A DNA stretch of 64,000 nt. Source: Mucilaginibacter paludis DSM 18603 (GTDB taxonomy: Bacteria > Bacteroidota > Bacteroidia > Sphingobacteriales > Sphingobacteriaceae). Positions 25,190-34,142 of this stretch are shown piece by piece; within the stretch, counting starts at the first letter, position 1, and the number at the start of each line of letters is the position of its first letter. A model generated the notes under the pieces. It saw nothing but the letters and a program-made list of their open reading frames with translations. It was not told the origin of the DNA and ran no database searches. Position numbers and translations under genes: made by a program. The DNA lies in the NCBI RefSeq assembly GCF_000166195.2, contig NZ_CM001403.1:4730432-4794431 (forward strand), given 5' to 3'.

Positions 25190-26272
25190 ATGAAGAATAC
25201 TATCCAAACCGTTTTTGCTGCAACCGGAAGTTATATTCCTGATATGATTGTTAAAAACTCTGATTTTTTAAATCATAGTTTTTTTGAAAAAAACGGCACC
25301 CCGATTTTAAAAGACAATGCCACCGTGATAGAGAAATTCCGGGAGATAGCCGGAATTGAAGAGCGCAGATATGCGCGCCCGGAACAGCGCGCATCCGACC
25401 TTGGTTTCCTGGCCGCGAAAGACGCGCTGGAAAGCTCGGGCATTGATGCCGAAACGTTGGATTACATTATTGTTGCCCACAATTTTGGCGATGTTACTTA
25501 TGAAACTAACCGCTCGGATATGGTACCAACGCTGGCATCGCGTATTAAACATATGCTCGGTATCAAAAATGCCGACTGTGTAGCTTATGATTTACCATTT
25601 GGTTGCCCGGGCTGGGTACAGGGGGTAATACAGGCCGATTATTTTATTCGCTCGGGTGATGCTAAGCGTTGTATGGTAATTGGTACCGAGACGCTATCGC
25701 GGGTTGTTGATCCGCATGATCGTGATACTATGCTTTACAGTGATGGGGGCGGGGCGGTTATTTTAGAGGCTTCATCAGAGGAAACCGTGGGAATCCTGTC
25801 GCACAAAACCCAAACGCATTCCCTTGAGCACGCCATGCTGCTTACTATGCACAACCCGGTTTATGATTGCGGAGGCGAAGAGAATGACATTTTTTTAACG
25901 ATGAATGGCCGTAAGCTATATGAGTTTGCTTTAAGTAATGTGCCCTTGGTTGTTAAGGCTGCGTTGGATAAAGCAGGTGTTCACCTTTCTGAAATTAAAA
26001 AGGTGCTTATCCACCAGGCTAACGATAAAATGGATAACGCCATTTTACAGCGGCTTTTTAAATTGTACGATATCGAAAGTTTTGATTCGGCAGAGGTGAT
26101 GCCTATGATCATATCATGGCTGGGCAATAGTTCGGTAGCTACCGTGCCTACGCTTTTAGATATCATATTAAAGAACAAAATGCCCGGCCACCATATCGGC
26201 AAAGGCGATAAAGTGGTTTTTGCATCGGTAGGAGCCGGTATGAATATCAACGCCATTGTGTATCAATTTTAG
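25190..26272 (+). CDS. Beta-ketoacyl-ACP synthase III family protein (KAS III, FabH-like)
   Basis: This 360-residue thiolase-fold enzyme has the predicted catalytic triad Cys139 (DLPFGCPGW), His275 (VLIHQANDK) and Asn313 (WLGNSSVATVP). Family members start fatty-acid or related chains by condensing an acyl-CoA with malonyl-ACP. The Cys lies in an FGCPGW context instead of the more common ACAG/ACSG. The protein is longer than typical FabH (about 317-335) and stands alone, far from any plsX/fabD cluster in view. It may be a specialised starter enzyme rather than the housekeeping FabH. It has the N-terminal SYIP segment and the C-terminal FASVGAGMNINAIVYQF. Confidence 0.88.
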   Translation: MKNTIQTVFAATGSYIPDMIVKNSDFLNHSFFEKNGTPILKDNATVIEKFREIAGIEERRYARPEQRASDLGFLAAKDALESSGIDAETLDYIIVAHNFGDVTYETNRSDMVPTLASRIKHMLGIKNADCVAYDLPFGCPGWVQGVIQADYFIRSGDAKRCMVIGTETLSRVVDPHDRDTMLYSDGGGAVILEASSEETVGILSHKTQTHSLEHAMLLTMHNPVYDCGGEENDIFLTMNGRKLYEFALSNVPLVVKAALDKAGVHLSEIKKVLIHQANDKMDNAILQRLFKLYDIESFDSAEVMPMIISWLGNSSVATVPTLLDIILKNKMPGHHIGKGDKVVFASVGAGMNINAIVYQF

Positions 26273-26360
26273 GCTGTACCATAATTATAAATTATAAATT
26301 AGTGTATATCAATTAATAGTGGTACCTTGCGTACTTATTAATACATTAAAATATATTACA

Positions 26361-26552
26361 ATGCAAAGTGGAACAGTAAAATTCTTCAATGAAACTAAAG
26401 GTTTTGGATTCATCGTACCAAGTAACGGCGATAGCGAAATCTTTGTTCATTCATCTGGCCTGATTGACCAAATTCGTGAAAACGATAGCGTTAACTACGA
26501 AGTAGAACGCGGTAAAAAAGGCTTCAATGCGGTAAACGTGAAAGTTGTTTAA
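26361..26552 (+). CDS. Cold-shock protein (CspA family)
   Basis: This 63-residue cold-shock domain contains both RNA-binding motifs: KGFGFI (RNP1) and EIFVHSSGL (RNP2-like). It binds single-stranded RNA/DNA. The ATG at 26361 is chosen; the frame is open 14 codons further up, but that part is not conserved. The gene is followed after 26 bases by a strong terminator. Confidence 0.95.
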   Translation: MQSGTVKFFNETKGFGFIVPSNGDSEIFVHSSGLIDQIRENDSVNYEVERGKKGFNAVNVKVV

Positions 26553-26578
26553 TTACAATACCATCATAAAAATCGTTG

Positions 26579-26608
26579 AGCATCCACCAAAAGTGGATGC
26601 TTTTTTTT
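26579..26608 (+). terminator. Intrinsic terminator of the cold-shock gene
   Basis: AGCATCCAC and GTGGATGCT form a perfect 9-bp stem with a 5-base loop, followed by 8 T. Confidence 0.92.
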
Positions 26609-26625
26609 GTTTGTACAGGTAAAGG

Positions 26626-27033
26626 CTATTCCGCTATTATTTTAACCATACAGGTTACATCGTTATCCCTGTACCATTCGATACAGTATGCCGCAGGATC
26701 AATTCTTTGGTCTGTTAATATCTTGCTAAAAGTAAATCCTATTTTTTCTACTTGCGCTTGCCAATTGGTAATCGTTTCGCTTAAATAGTCTCCTTTTTCA
26801 AGCACAAAGGTATAGCAGCCGTACCGCTTACCCTCGTTAGGGTATTTTTCCAGGGCACCGGCCTTGTAAGCTATGGTGTTTTTATCAGGTTTTGAAATAC
26901 CGAAGAGTGTGTGCTGTTCCTTATCCTCCATTAATGCATACAATTGATCAAATGCCTTCATAATCCCTTCGGGAAATGATTCTGCCTGAACATAAAATAT
27001 GTTTACCGTTTCTGTTTGTTGATGTATTTCCAT
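26626..27033 (-). CDS. GyrI-like effector-binding domain protein
   Basis: This 135-residue stand-alone domain matches the small-molecule-binding fold of the GyrI-like/AraC effector-binding (SOUL-like) family. The pattern starts with a mean-field helix (SFPEGIMKAFDQLYALM) and ends with IEWYRDNDVTCMVKI. There is no helix-turn-helix, so it would be a ligand carrier or regulator partner rather than a transcription factor. The ATG at 27033 is used; the longer TTG form at 27057 is less likely. Confidence 0.7.
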   Translation of the reverse strand: MEIHQQTETVNIFYVQAESFPEGIMKAFDQLYALMEDKEQHTLFGISKPDKNTIAYKAGALEKYPNEGKRYGCYTFVLEKGDYLSETITNWQAQVEKIGFTFSKILTDQRIDPAAYCIEWYRDNDVTCMVKIIAE

Positions 27034-27148
27034 AGCTGCCTTATCAATTGATGACAAATTTATGTGGAAGAATTAACAATAATGAAGGGTGTAAAGGCCA
27101 AGATATAGGGCTGCTTAAGACAATATCTTTGCGGATGCGTTAATAGCG

Positions 27149-28564
27149 CTAAGCTAAAGGCAGGCTGAACCAAAAAGTTGAACCCTCGCCTTCTTTACTG
27201 GTAGCACCAATTTCGCCGCCATGCTGTTCAAGGATTTGCGCGCAGATAAACAGGCCCAGGCCTAAACCTTGGAATGATTTTTTTGCACCATCGGCCCTGA
27301 AAAATCTTTCAAAAACCTGGTTTAGTTCTGAGGGCGATATACCGATACCATGGTCAAGTACCGAAAATATAACCCGGTCGTTTTCAATCCGGGTACTCAC
27401 CTGCACAGCATCTGCGTTGGGCGAATATTTAATCGCGTTAGATATCATATTGCTAATTACCTGCGCCAGCCGTTCCCTATCTGCCGGTATAGTTGGTAAG
27501 GGGGCCAGTTGCAAAATAATCCGGTGAACTTTAGTAGTTTGTTGAATGGCATCAGCAATTTCTGTGACCAGTAAATTCAGGTCAATATCCCGGATATGCA
27601 AATTTAATTTTTTCTCTTGTAGTGTGGTTACGTCCAGTAAATTGGTAATCATTTGCACTACCCTGGTTACCTGGTGTTCTATCTTGTTAATGATATTGAG
27701 GGAAGTTTCATCCTCGCTGTTTTTAAAACGGTGTTGTAATACCTGTGTATACGCTTTCAAGCTTGTGAGCGGTGTTTTTAACTCGTGTGATGCAATTCCT
27801 ATAAAATCCTCCTTCAATTTTTCATTCAATACCCGTTCTGTTACTTCGGTAAAATTGGCTATCACAGCATTAATCGGCCGCTCATCCAGTAAATTGGTCA
27901 TCTTGCTTTCTATCCAGATCCAGTTACCGTTTTTGTGTTTCATGCGGTGTATAATGGTGAGGGTTTTGTTGGGATGAGATGCAAACCTGAAAAATTGCTC
28001 CCTTACCTTTGATGCTTCATCCTCGTGCAGCAGTTGCCACGTTGGCAAATGGATAAATTCCTCATCTGTATAACCGATGATGTTTTGAACCGAGGGGCTG
28101 CTGTAGATGATTTTTCCGTCAACATTCATGGTAACTATGCCTTCCGAACTTTTTTCAACCAGCGTTTTAAAACGGGCATCGTTTTCATCAATTTGACTTA
28201 CAGCATCTGTTAATGCACTGCTTAAACCAATAACCAGTGTACACTCCAGCAAAAAGCCGATAGTTTGAAGTATTGCTTCCCTGGTTATTGGGAAATAATC
28301 AGGTGGATGCATGAAAAGCAAATTAACAATAACTGCCGATAGCAGGCTCACCACAATTGCCGGCTTTGCGCCAAAGCGTTTTGCTGTAATAATTACTATT
28401 CCCAAATACAACAAAAAGGGCGTTTTATACCCGATATAATCGGCAAGGGTGATTTTGGTTAACGTGGCTACCAAGGTTAACAGTACCGGTACCCCGTACC
28501 TGATGTAAAACGGAACATTTTTTAAACTAACTCCACTAAGAAAAGTCTTTTTAAAGCCAGGCAT
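27149..28564 (-). CDS. Sensor histidine kinase (DUF4118-PAS-HisKA-HATPase)
   Basis: This 471-residue protein has four membrane helices at the N-terminus (about 24-120) matching the DUF4118/KdpD-like membrane module, and a PAS domain (about 130-245). The HisKA dimerisation domain has phospho-acceptor His260 (GIASHELKTP). The ATPase domain has N box SNMISNAIKYS (Asn376), G1 DHGIGIS and G2 GLGLGL. It autophosphorylates and passes phosphate to a response regulator. No cognate regulator is adjacent; the only one in view is at 54.8 kb. The stimulus is unknown. The gap 28565-28748 contains no other gene. Confidence 0.92.
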   Translation of the reverse strand: MPGFKKTFLSGVSLKNVPFYIRYGVPVLLTLVATLTKITLADYIGYKTPFLLYLGIVIITAKRFGAKPAIVVSLLSAVIVNLLFMHPPDYFPITREAILQTIGFLLECTLVIGLSSALTDAVSQIDENDARFKTLVEKSSEGIVTMNVDGKIIYSSPSVQNIIGYTDEEFIHLPTWQLLHEDEASKVREQFFRFASHPNKTLTIIHRMKHKNGNWIWIESKMTNLLDERPINAVIANFTEVTERVLNEKLKEDFIGIASHELKTPLTSLKAYTQVLQHRFKNSEDETSLNIINKIEHQVTRVVQMITNLLDVTTLQEKKLNLHIRDIDLNLLVTEIADAIQQTTKVHRIILQLAPLPTIPADRERLAQVISNMISNAIKYSPNADAVQVSTRIENDRVIFSVLDHGIGISPSELNQVFERFFRADGAKKSFQGLGLGLFICAQILEQHGGEIGATSKEGEGSTFWFSLPLA

Positions 28565-28748
28565 AAATTTGACCTATGTTATTCATTTAGCGGTTAGTTT
28601 CTGTATTTTTCAAATAAAGTATGAATGTAAACTTTTTCCGCATAAAAAAATATAATTTAAGCTTGAATTAATATGCCGTCTTAACTTCCGGTTTAATAAC
28701 CACCTTCAAGCAAATCTGCCTATATTTACCGCTTTCATTTGCACTTTT

Positions 28749-30422
28749 ATGAACAATATTAACCCTGCTAATACGTCCCAATGGCTTAAAACATTAATAG
28801 GGATAGTGGTTTTATTGAACTTTAGCGGTCTGTTTGTTACCATTATGGCGCCCGATGGAGCTTTATATGCAACTATTGCCAAATCAATGGTGTTGCGTAA
28901 CAACTATATCGATCTGTTTGCCGAAGGGCACGACTGGCTGGATAAGCCGCACTTCCCCTTTTGGATGGCTGCCTTGTCGTTCAAGTGCTTTGATTTTACA
29001 ACCTGGGCGTATAAATTACCAGCTATTTTGTTTTTAATGTTAGGCGCGGTTTACACCTATCTGTTTGCTAAAAAGTTGTACAATCAGGAAGTTGCTTTAT
29101 GGGCGGTATTAATTTTGCTCACCGCCGAACATATCGTTATTTCCAATACCGACGTACGCGCCGAACCTTACCTTACAGGCCTGATAATTGCCGCAGTTTA
29201 CCATTTTTACCGTGCGCACACGCAAAAACAAATGTCGCAGCTTGTTATTGCGTGTTTATTTGCTGCTTGCGCCGTTATGACAAAGGGCCTGTTCGCCCTT
29301 ATTCCCATAGTGGGAGCTCTTGGCGGCGAAATGATTATCAAAAGACAATGGAAACAATTGTTCAGCTGGCGATGGTTGGTAGCCGCAATATTTATTTTGC
29401 TGTTTATTTTGCCTGAACTTTATTGCTTGTACAGCCAGTTTGATCTTCATCCCGAAAAAACAGTATTCGGGCAGCACAATGTATCTGGCATCAGGTTCTT
29501 TTTTTGGGATAGCCAATTCGGCCGTTTTTTTAATACCGGTCCAATTAAAGGCCATGGCGATCCCTTCTTTTTTGTACATACCACTTTATGGGCATTTTTG
29601 CCTTGGTCGTTGTTGCTGTTTGCGGGTATATTCCAGTTCATCAAAACCAATAGACGGCAAGTGCAATCTGCCGAATGGTATTGCATCTGCGGGTTTGGGC
29701 TTACTTTCCTGGTATTTTCGGCTTCTAAGTTTCAATTACCGTTTTATACCAACATCATTTTTCCGTTCTATGCCATTATTACCGCAGCTTATTTGTACAG
29801 CGTTACAAACGGTAAAAGCTTGCGGGCTATTCAAATTGTACAAAATGTTATTGTTGCATTAATGGTGCTATTGCTTATCGTGCTTCAATATTATTTCAGG
29901 CCCGATAGTTTTAGCTGGTTAACCGGAGTGTTATTAATTGCTTTACTGGCTTTAATGATCTTTTTGCCGGGTAGCGTAGCGGCTGTAGGATATCAGAAAA
30001 TAGCTATCCGCACGGTATTGGCCGCCGTTATTGTTAATACGTACCTCAACCTGGCATTTTATCCCTCATTACTAAAATACCAGTCGGGTAGCGAAGCGGC
30101 CGTTTGGATCAATGATCATAATCCATCTAATTTGCCGGTGGTGCAATGTATCCATGTAAATGATTATGGCTATCCACTTGAATTTTATCTGGACAGGCCA
30201 CTTTATACTATAGATGAAAAAGGGGTAGGTAAATTGCCATCGAGGCCATTTTTAATGTACGCCTATCCGGATAACATTCAATTTTTAAAAACCAAAGGAT
30301 GGCAGATTGAACCTGTAAAATCGTTTGACCGGTACTGGATAACGCGTTTAAAGCCTGCTTTTTTGGATGCAAAAACCCGTAAAGGTACTTTGGAGCAGGT
30401 TGATTTGGTAGTGGTGCGATAA
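28749..30422 (+). CDS. GT39/ArnT-type glycosyltransferase (polytopic membrane)
   Basis: This 557-residue protein has about a dozen hydrophobic segments and the PMT/ArnT-type N-terminal acidic motif (MAPDGALYATIAKSM) in the first periplasmic loop, followed by conserved DKPHFPFW and NTDVRAEPYLTG segments. Family enzymes transfer a sugar from a polyprenyl-phosphate carrier to lipid or protein acceptors in the outer leaflet of the inner membrane. The acceptor here cannot be told. The C-terminus forms a soluble periplasmic domain (HVNDYGYPLEFYLDRP). It is convergent with purN. Confidence 0.87.
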   Translation: MNNINPANTSQWLKTLIGIVVLLNFSGLFVTIMAPDGALYATIAKSMVLRNNYIDLFAEGHDWLDKPHFPFWMAALSFKCFDFTTWAYKLPAILFLMLGAVYTYLFAKKLYNQEVALWAVLILLTAEHIVISNTDVRAEPYLTGLIIAAVYHFYRAHTQKQMSQLVIACLFAACAVMTKGLFALIPIVGALGGEMIIKRQWKQLFSWRWLVAAIFILLFILPELYCLYSQFDLHPEKTVFGQHNVSGIRFFFWDSQFGRFFNTGPIKGHGDPFFFVHTTLWAFLPWSLLLFAGIFQFIKTNRRQVQSAEWYCICGFGLTFLVFSASKFQLPFYTNIIFPFYAIITAAYLYSVTNGKSLRAIQIVQNVIVALMVLLLIVLQYYFRPDSFSWLTGVLLIALLALMIFLPGSVAAVGYQKIAIRTVLAAVIVNTYLNLAFYPSLLKYQSGSEAAVWINDHNPSNLPVVQCIHVNDYGYPLEFYLDRPLYTIDEKGVGKLPSRPFLMYAYPDNIQFLKTKGWQIEPVKSFDRYWITRLKPAFLDAKTRKGTLEQVDLVVVR

Positions 30423-30457
30423 ATGAAAAAGCGAATTATGCCTCCTAACCAGCAGCT

Positions 30458-31036
30458 TTAGCTTTTCATCTTTTTCAATAAAGCCTCAATTACTTTGGCA
30501 AAATGCGCATGCTCCAGTTGCTGCCCTTTAAATTTGATCATTTCAATATCGTCGTCGGGCTCAATTTTAAACCTGGATTGGTGTATCACCTCGCCATCAT
30601 CAAAATGCTCATTCACAAAATGGATCGTAATGCCCGATTCCTCTTCGCCAGCGGCAAGTATCGCTTTGTGTACCCTATCGCCATACATTCCTTTACCGCC
30701 GTATTTTGGCAGTAGCGAGGGATGGATATTAATAATTTTGTTAGGAAATGCCTTTAATAAGGATGGTGGTATTAACCATAAGAAGCCGGCAAGTACAATT
30801 AAGTCAATCTGTAAGTTTTTCAACAGCCTGATCACATCTTCTGTTTCATAAAACTCATGCCTGTCAAACGTATGTGATGGGATCTCAAAGTTGTCGGCTC
30901 GTTGTAAAACGTAAGCCTCTGGGTTGTTGGTTAAAACAATAACAACTTCGGCACTATCACTGTGTTTAAAGTGCTCCATAATTTTTTGAGCATTTGACCC
31001 AGAACCGGAGGCAAAAATAGCGATGCGTTTTTTCAA
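30458..31036 (-). CDS. purN: Phosphoribosylglycinamide formyltransferase 1 (GART)
   Basis: This 192-residue enzyme of purine synthesis transfers a formyl group from 10-formyl-THF to GAR. The N-terminal phosphate-binding GSGSNAQ loop, the catalytic NIHPSLLP segment (Asn and His of the N-H-D set), and the later HFVNEHFDDGEVIHQ loop with the third acidic residue are present. The start is TTG (31034-31036), and a stop lies five codons upstream in the same frame. The next ATG (residue 20) would remove the GSGSN loop, so TTG must be the start. Confidence 0.94.
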   Translation of the reverse strand: MKKRIAIFASGSGSNAQKIMEHFKHSDSAEVVIVLTNNPEAYVLQRADNFEIPSHTFDRHEFYETEDVIRLLKNLQIDLIVLAGFLWLIPPSLLKAFPNKIINIHPSLLPKYGGKGMYGDRVHKAILAAGEEESGITIHFVNEHFDDGEVIHQSRFKIEPDDDIEMIKFKGQQLEHAHFAKVIEALLKKMKS

Positions 31037-31108
31037 GAAATATTTTATTTAAGATACTTTTTCAAATATAAAATTCTGAAGCTGTTGTAAGGTACGCAAA
31101 TTCATCTT

Positions 31109-31627
31109 TTAATTATTTGTTGGATGAATAAAACCATATCTTGTAATTACCCTGCGTGTTTTTGATGTGTAATAGGAGCTAACATCGCCGGTTTGCACCA
31201 CAAACGAATACTGGCCCAGGTTGATGATCTGCGCGTAAGCAAAAGCCTTAGCATTTGTTACAATGGCTCCGTTCAATGTGTCTTTTACCGTTAAATTAGT
31301 TTGCAGTACCAAATCATCAGATACCAACTGCCAAGTGCCGGTGTTGATTTGGGGAATGCAATGATAGTTTTCGTAGGTACAGGTATTATCGCTGTTAAAC
31401 TGGAACTTTTGAATGCTGTCGCAGGCCGTATTTAAAGTATCGGTTTTTTTCAGTGTATCGCCTACAAATGTTTGGCGTTGTACCGATGCCAGTTGCCATT
31501 TTTCGCCAACTAAAAAATAATGAACAGTATCAGAGTTGTCCTTCTTGCACGAGTTAATCAGCAAGGCAATGCAGGCCAGGCCAATACATGCTAAAAATGA
31601 AAACTTATATTTGATAAATAAATACAC
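31109..31627 (-). CDS. Lipoprotein of unknown function, lipocalin-like length
   Basis: This 172-residue protein has a signal peptide followed by the lipobox LINSC (mature Cys about residue 27). The start codon is GTG; a stop lies immediately upstream in the same frame and no in-frame ATG precedes the signal peptide. The mature part (GEKWQLASVQRQTF ... FNSDNTCTYENY ... GTWQLVSDDLVL) has the look of Bacteroidota lipocalin-like stress lipoproteins. No catalytic residues recognised. Confidence 0.68.
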   Translation of the reverse strand: MYLFIKYKFSFLACIGLACIALLINSCKKDNSDTVHYFLVGEKWQLASVQRQTFVGDTLKKTDTLNTACDSIQKFQFNSDNTCTYENYHCIPQINTGTWQLVSDDLVLQTNLTVKDTLNGAIVTNAKAFAYAQIINLGQYSFVVQTGDVSSYYTSKTRRVITRYGFIHPTNN

Positions 31628-31793
31628 ACATCAAAATTAAGAAAACCTGTGGTAATAACGGGGAGCTTAACCAAATATTTCATTCAGGCGTTTGATGTGC
31701 GCCGGATGCATTAGTTATAATAAAAAGTTTTAGCGCAGGGCATAAATGAAAGGCCGCTTGTGTGCTAAATCGTGGGATAAATAAGCAAAAAAG

Positions 31794-31822
31794 CCCCTCT
31801 GTTTTGCAGAGGGACTTTATTT
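31794..31822 (-). terminator. Terminator after the bamD-rpoZ operon
   Basis: CCCCTCTG and CAGAGGGA form an 8-bp stem with a 5-base loop (one pair imperfect). On the minus strand a run of T follows, matching the end of the rpoZ transcript. A T-rich stretch on the plus strand may make it bidirectional. Confidence 0.8.
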
Positions 31823-32155
31823 TTATAGTTGTTGTTCCTTTGCCGGGTTACGGTAGTAAACTTTGTTTTCTAAAAACTCCTGCACAGCAACTAAAGTTGC
31901 TTTAGGCATTCTTTCGTAATGCTTTGATATTTCAATTTGTTCACGGTTTTCAAATACCTCTTCAAGGTTGTCATTTGATGAAGCAAATTCCGAAAGTTTT
32001 TGGTGTAATTCTTCCTTTACGTTATTGGAAATTTGGTTAGCCCTTTTTGACATAATTACGATCGATTCGTAAATATTATCAGTTTGTACATCCAACTCAC
32101 GTAAATCGCGGGTTATCGTACTGCTTGCCACAGTTGGCTTAATTACATTCGTCAT
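31823..32155 (-). CDS. rpoZ: RNA polymerase omega subunit, Bacteroidota Rpb6-like form
   Basis: This 110-residue protein has the conserved DNIYESIVIMSKRANQIS segment of the RNA polymerase Rpb6/omega fold, then a variable helix and a C-terminal PKATLVAVQEFLENKVYYR. Omega helps fold and place the beta-prime subunit. It lies 12 bases after the bamD stop, an arrangement common in Bacteroidota, so the two are co-transcribed. Confidence 0.9.
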   Translation of the reverse strand: MTNVIKPTVASSTITRDLRELDVQTDNIYESIVIMSKRANQISNNVKEELHQKLSEFASSNDNLEEVFENREQIEISKHYERMPKATLVAVQEFLENKVYYRNPAKEQQL

Positions 32156-32167
32156 TTTATTGGGATT

Positions 32168-33088
32168 TTACTTTTTTACTAAACTTGTGTCTCTTTGCGC
32201 CTGAGGTAGAGATCTGTTTTTCTCTTCCTGTATTTTTTTATAAAGCCTTTCGTTGGTTGCGGCTTCTGCTAATATACGTTTACTTTCCAGTATACCTTGT
32301 TGCGAGTTCTTTTTTAATAGCTCGGCATCTTTTAAATACTTGCTGTTAGGATATTTCTCTACAAATTGGTCGTGAAACGCAATCGCCGATTCATAACGCT
32401 CCTGTTGCTTAATTTCGTAGCTGTTTTTAGCGTACAAATATTGTGCCTTGATGGTTAAAAACTCCATTTCTTCAGCATATTTAATGTCAGGATAGTCACG
32501 TAATGAATTTCCAAACGCAATAACTGCCGATTGATAGTCGCCTATAGTTAAATATAACTTCGCGTTAGCATACGATTTTTCTTCCAGCTTGTCGCGTAGA
32601 TTTTGAATCAGTTTGCCTGCCTCCGGTGCGCGGTCGCTTTTGGGGTAAAGGTTAATAAACAGCTGCATCGCGTCAATCGCTTTCTGTGTGTTTTCCTGAT
32701 CCAGCGAAAAATTAGGCGAATCCAGGTAATAACAATAAGCCGACATAAAACGGCACTCCTCTGTACGGCTGCTGTTAGGGTAACTGTCAGCAAATGTTTT
32801 AAAGTGATACCTTGCCGAGGTATAGTCCTTCAGCTTATAGTTGGTATAGGCATAATAGTAGTATAAATCTTCAGCTTCTGTAGTACCTCTGTAGCGCTGT
32901 ACCAGGTCCTCAAACAGGTCGAGCGCCCGGGTATAGTCTTTTTTGTTGTAGTATTTAATACCCTCATGGTATTTTTTGGCATTGTCGTTACTGGCTTTAA
33001 GCCGTTCAAATTTGCTTTTACAGCCCGCCAGGGCAATAACAAGCACTAATAGTAAACTCCCGGTAAGGGCCCGTTGTTTTTTAAACAT
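32168..33088 (-). CDS. bamD: Outer-membrane assembly lipoprotein BamD
   Basis: This 306-residue protein has signal peptide and lipobox (VIALAGC) and five TPR-like helical pairs, starting with YHEGIKYYNKKDYTRALDLFEDLVQRY and ending with YPNSKYLKDAELL. This is the BamD/YfiO architecture; the protein is part of the complex that inserts beta-barrels into the outer membrane. The ATG at 33088 is chosen over the TTG at 33106 because the signal peptide begins right after it. It is the first gene of the bamD-rpoZ operon. Mature Cys about residue 22. Confidence 0.9.
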   Translation of the reverse strand: MFKKQRALTGSLLLVLVIALAGCKSKFERLKASNDNAKKYHEGIKYYNKKDYTRALDLFEDLVQRYRGTTEAEDLYYYYAYTNYKLKDYTSARYHFKTFADSYPNSSRTEECRFMSAYCYYLDSPNFSLDQENTQKAIDAMQLFINLYPKSDRAPEAGKLIQNLRDKLEEKSYANAKLYLTIGDYQSAVIAFGNSLRDYPDIKYAEEMEFLTIKAQYLYAKNSYEIKQQERYESAIAFHDQFVEKYPNSKYLKDAELLKKNSQQGILESKRILAEAATNERLYKKIQEEKNRSLPQAQRDTSLVKK

Positions 33089-33106
33089 CCTGCAAAGATA
33101 TATCAA

Positions 33107-33810
33107 TAATGTAAATCAGTCAATTATTTTATTTCGGTGCAATATAAAGCTGTTATTTTACATTACCTTTTTCAGTTTTACTTTTTAACATATTTTAACC
33201 ATCTGCCTTTATACTATATATAAGGTGTGTGCAGTTCTGTAACAAATCCATTTAACATCCGGGCTGTAAGTTGCTCATCATCGTACTAATTAATATGAGG
33301 TAATTAGTATTTCAAAGAGCTTGATTAATTTGGGGGTTAAGTATTGGGCGTTCCCGCCTCCGGACGGGCCGCGCTCTCCGCTGCAATTCCTCGCTCCGCT
33401 CCGGGATTTCCGCTACTATCGCTAACGCGAAACAGTTCATCAAATTACAAATATCCAATAACCGGCATGCCTCTGGTGCTTAGTTGGTATAACGGGTGGC
33501 CGGTTTTGCAGCTTTCGCGCAATTAATAGCCCTTAATATTATTGGTCCAAGGTAATTATGCCTTCAATCAGTCATTAAAAATCTGGCGGTGGGTACATAT
33601 ATATAGTGTCTATGATAAAAACGAGGCCGATGCGAGCTTGTTTATCCAGTTATAACCCAATACCGGTGTTGTATCAGCAGTATTTGGCTAAGTGGGGCAA
33701 CGCTTAAGTGGCAATCAGCAGGGGTTAATAAGACATTGCTACGCGGCTTGATAATTATACTTGATGATTATCAGGGTATTAGGATAAATAAGTAAAAATA
33801 AACGCGAAGC
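33107..33810. other. Gene-free stretch before the rRNA promoters
   Basis: No convincing gene lies in these 700 bases. A GC-rich segment at about 33344-33430 (cctccggacgggccgcgctc ... ccgctccgggatttccgc) looks like a dispersed intergenic repeat. Reading the minus strand from about 33530 gives a short protein-like run (KTGHPLYQLSTRGMPVIGYL) that may be a coding remnant, but I cannot identify it. Confidence 0.4.
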
Positions 33811-33813
33811 AGG

Positions 33814-33843
33814 TTGCTTAAGTAGAAAAAGCTCGTACCTTTG
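33814..33843 (+). promoter_or_regulatory. rRNA promoter P1
   Basis: TTG at 33814-33816 (-33), 19 bases, then TACCTTTG at 33836-33843 (-7), matching the Bacteroidota consensus. It is the first of three tandem rRNA promoters; the downstream sequence CAACCCGCAAACGA recurs after P2. Confidence 0.75.
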
Positions 33844-34000
33844 CAACCCGCAAACGAAGAAGCGGGAAGTTCTTAAAAAGGTGAATACGAGTAAATTAAG
33901 GCATAATTTAGCCTGAATTGAAAAAGGGTTTTGATGGAGAGAGTGAGAAAAGAAGAAGATAAGATCAAAACGGGTAATCAAAAAATACTTTCAAATAAAA

Positions 34001-34031
34001 TTTCAGAAAGTTAAAAAGATTACTACCTTTG
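34001..34031 (+). promoter_or_regulatory. rRNA promoter P2
   Basis: TTTC at 34001-34004 (weak -33), 19 bases, TACCTTTG at 34024-34031. It is followed by TAACCCGCAAACGA, nearly the same as after P1, so P1 and P2 share a duplicated start region. Confidence 0.7.
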
Positions 34032-34112
34032 TAACCCGCAAACGAGGCTGAATCCGAAAAGAAAAAGCTAAGAAAAGAGGGAAAAGCGAAAGAAAAAAAT
34101 AAAACATTTTTC

Positions 34113-34142
34113 TTTGAAAGAATAAAAGGTTTGCTACCTTTG
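34113..34142 (+). promoter_or_regulatory. rRNA promoter P3
   Basis: TTTG at 34113-34116, 18 bases, TACCTTTG at 34135-34142: the best match of the three. About 290 bases before the 16S 5' end. Confidence 0.8.
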
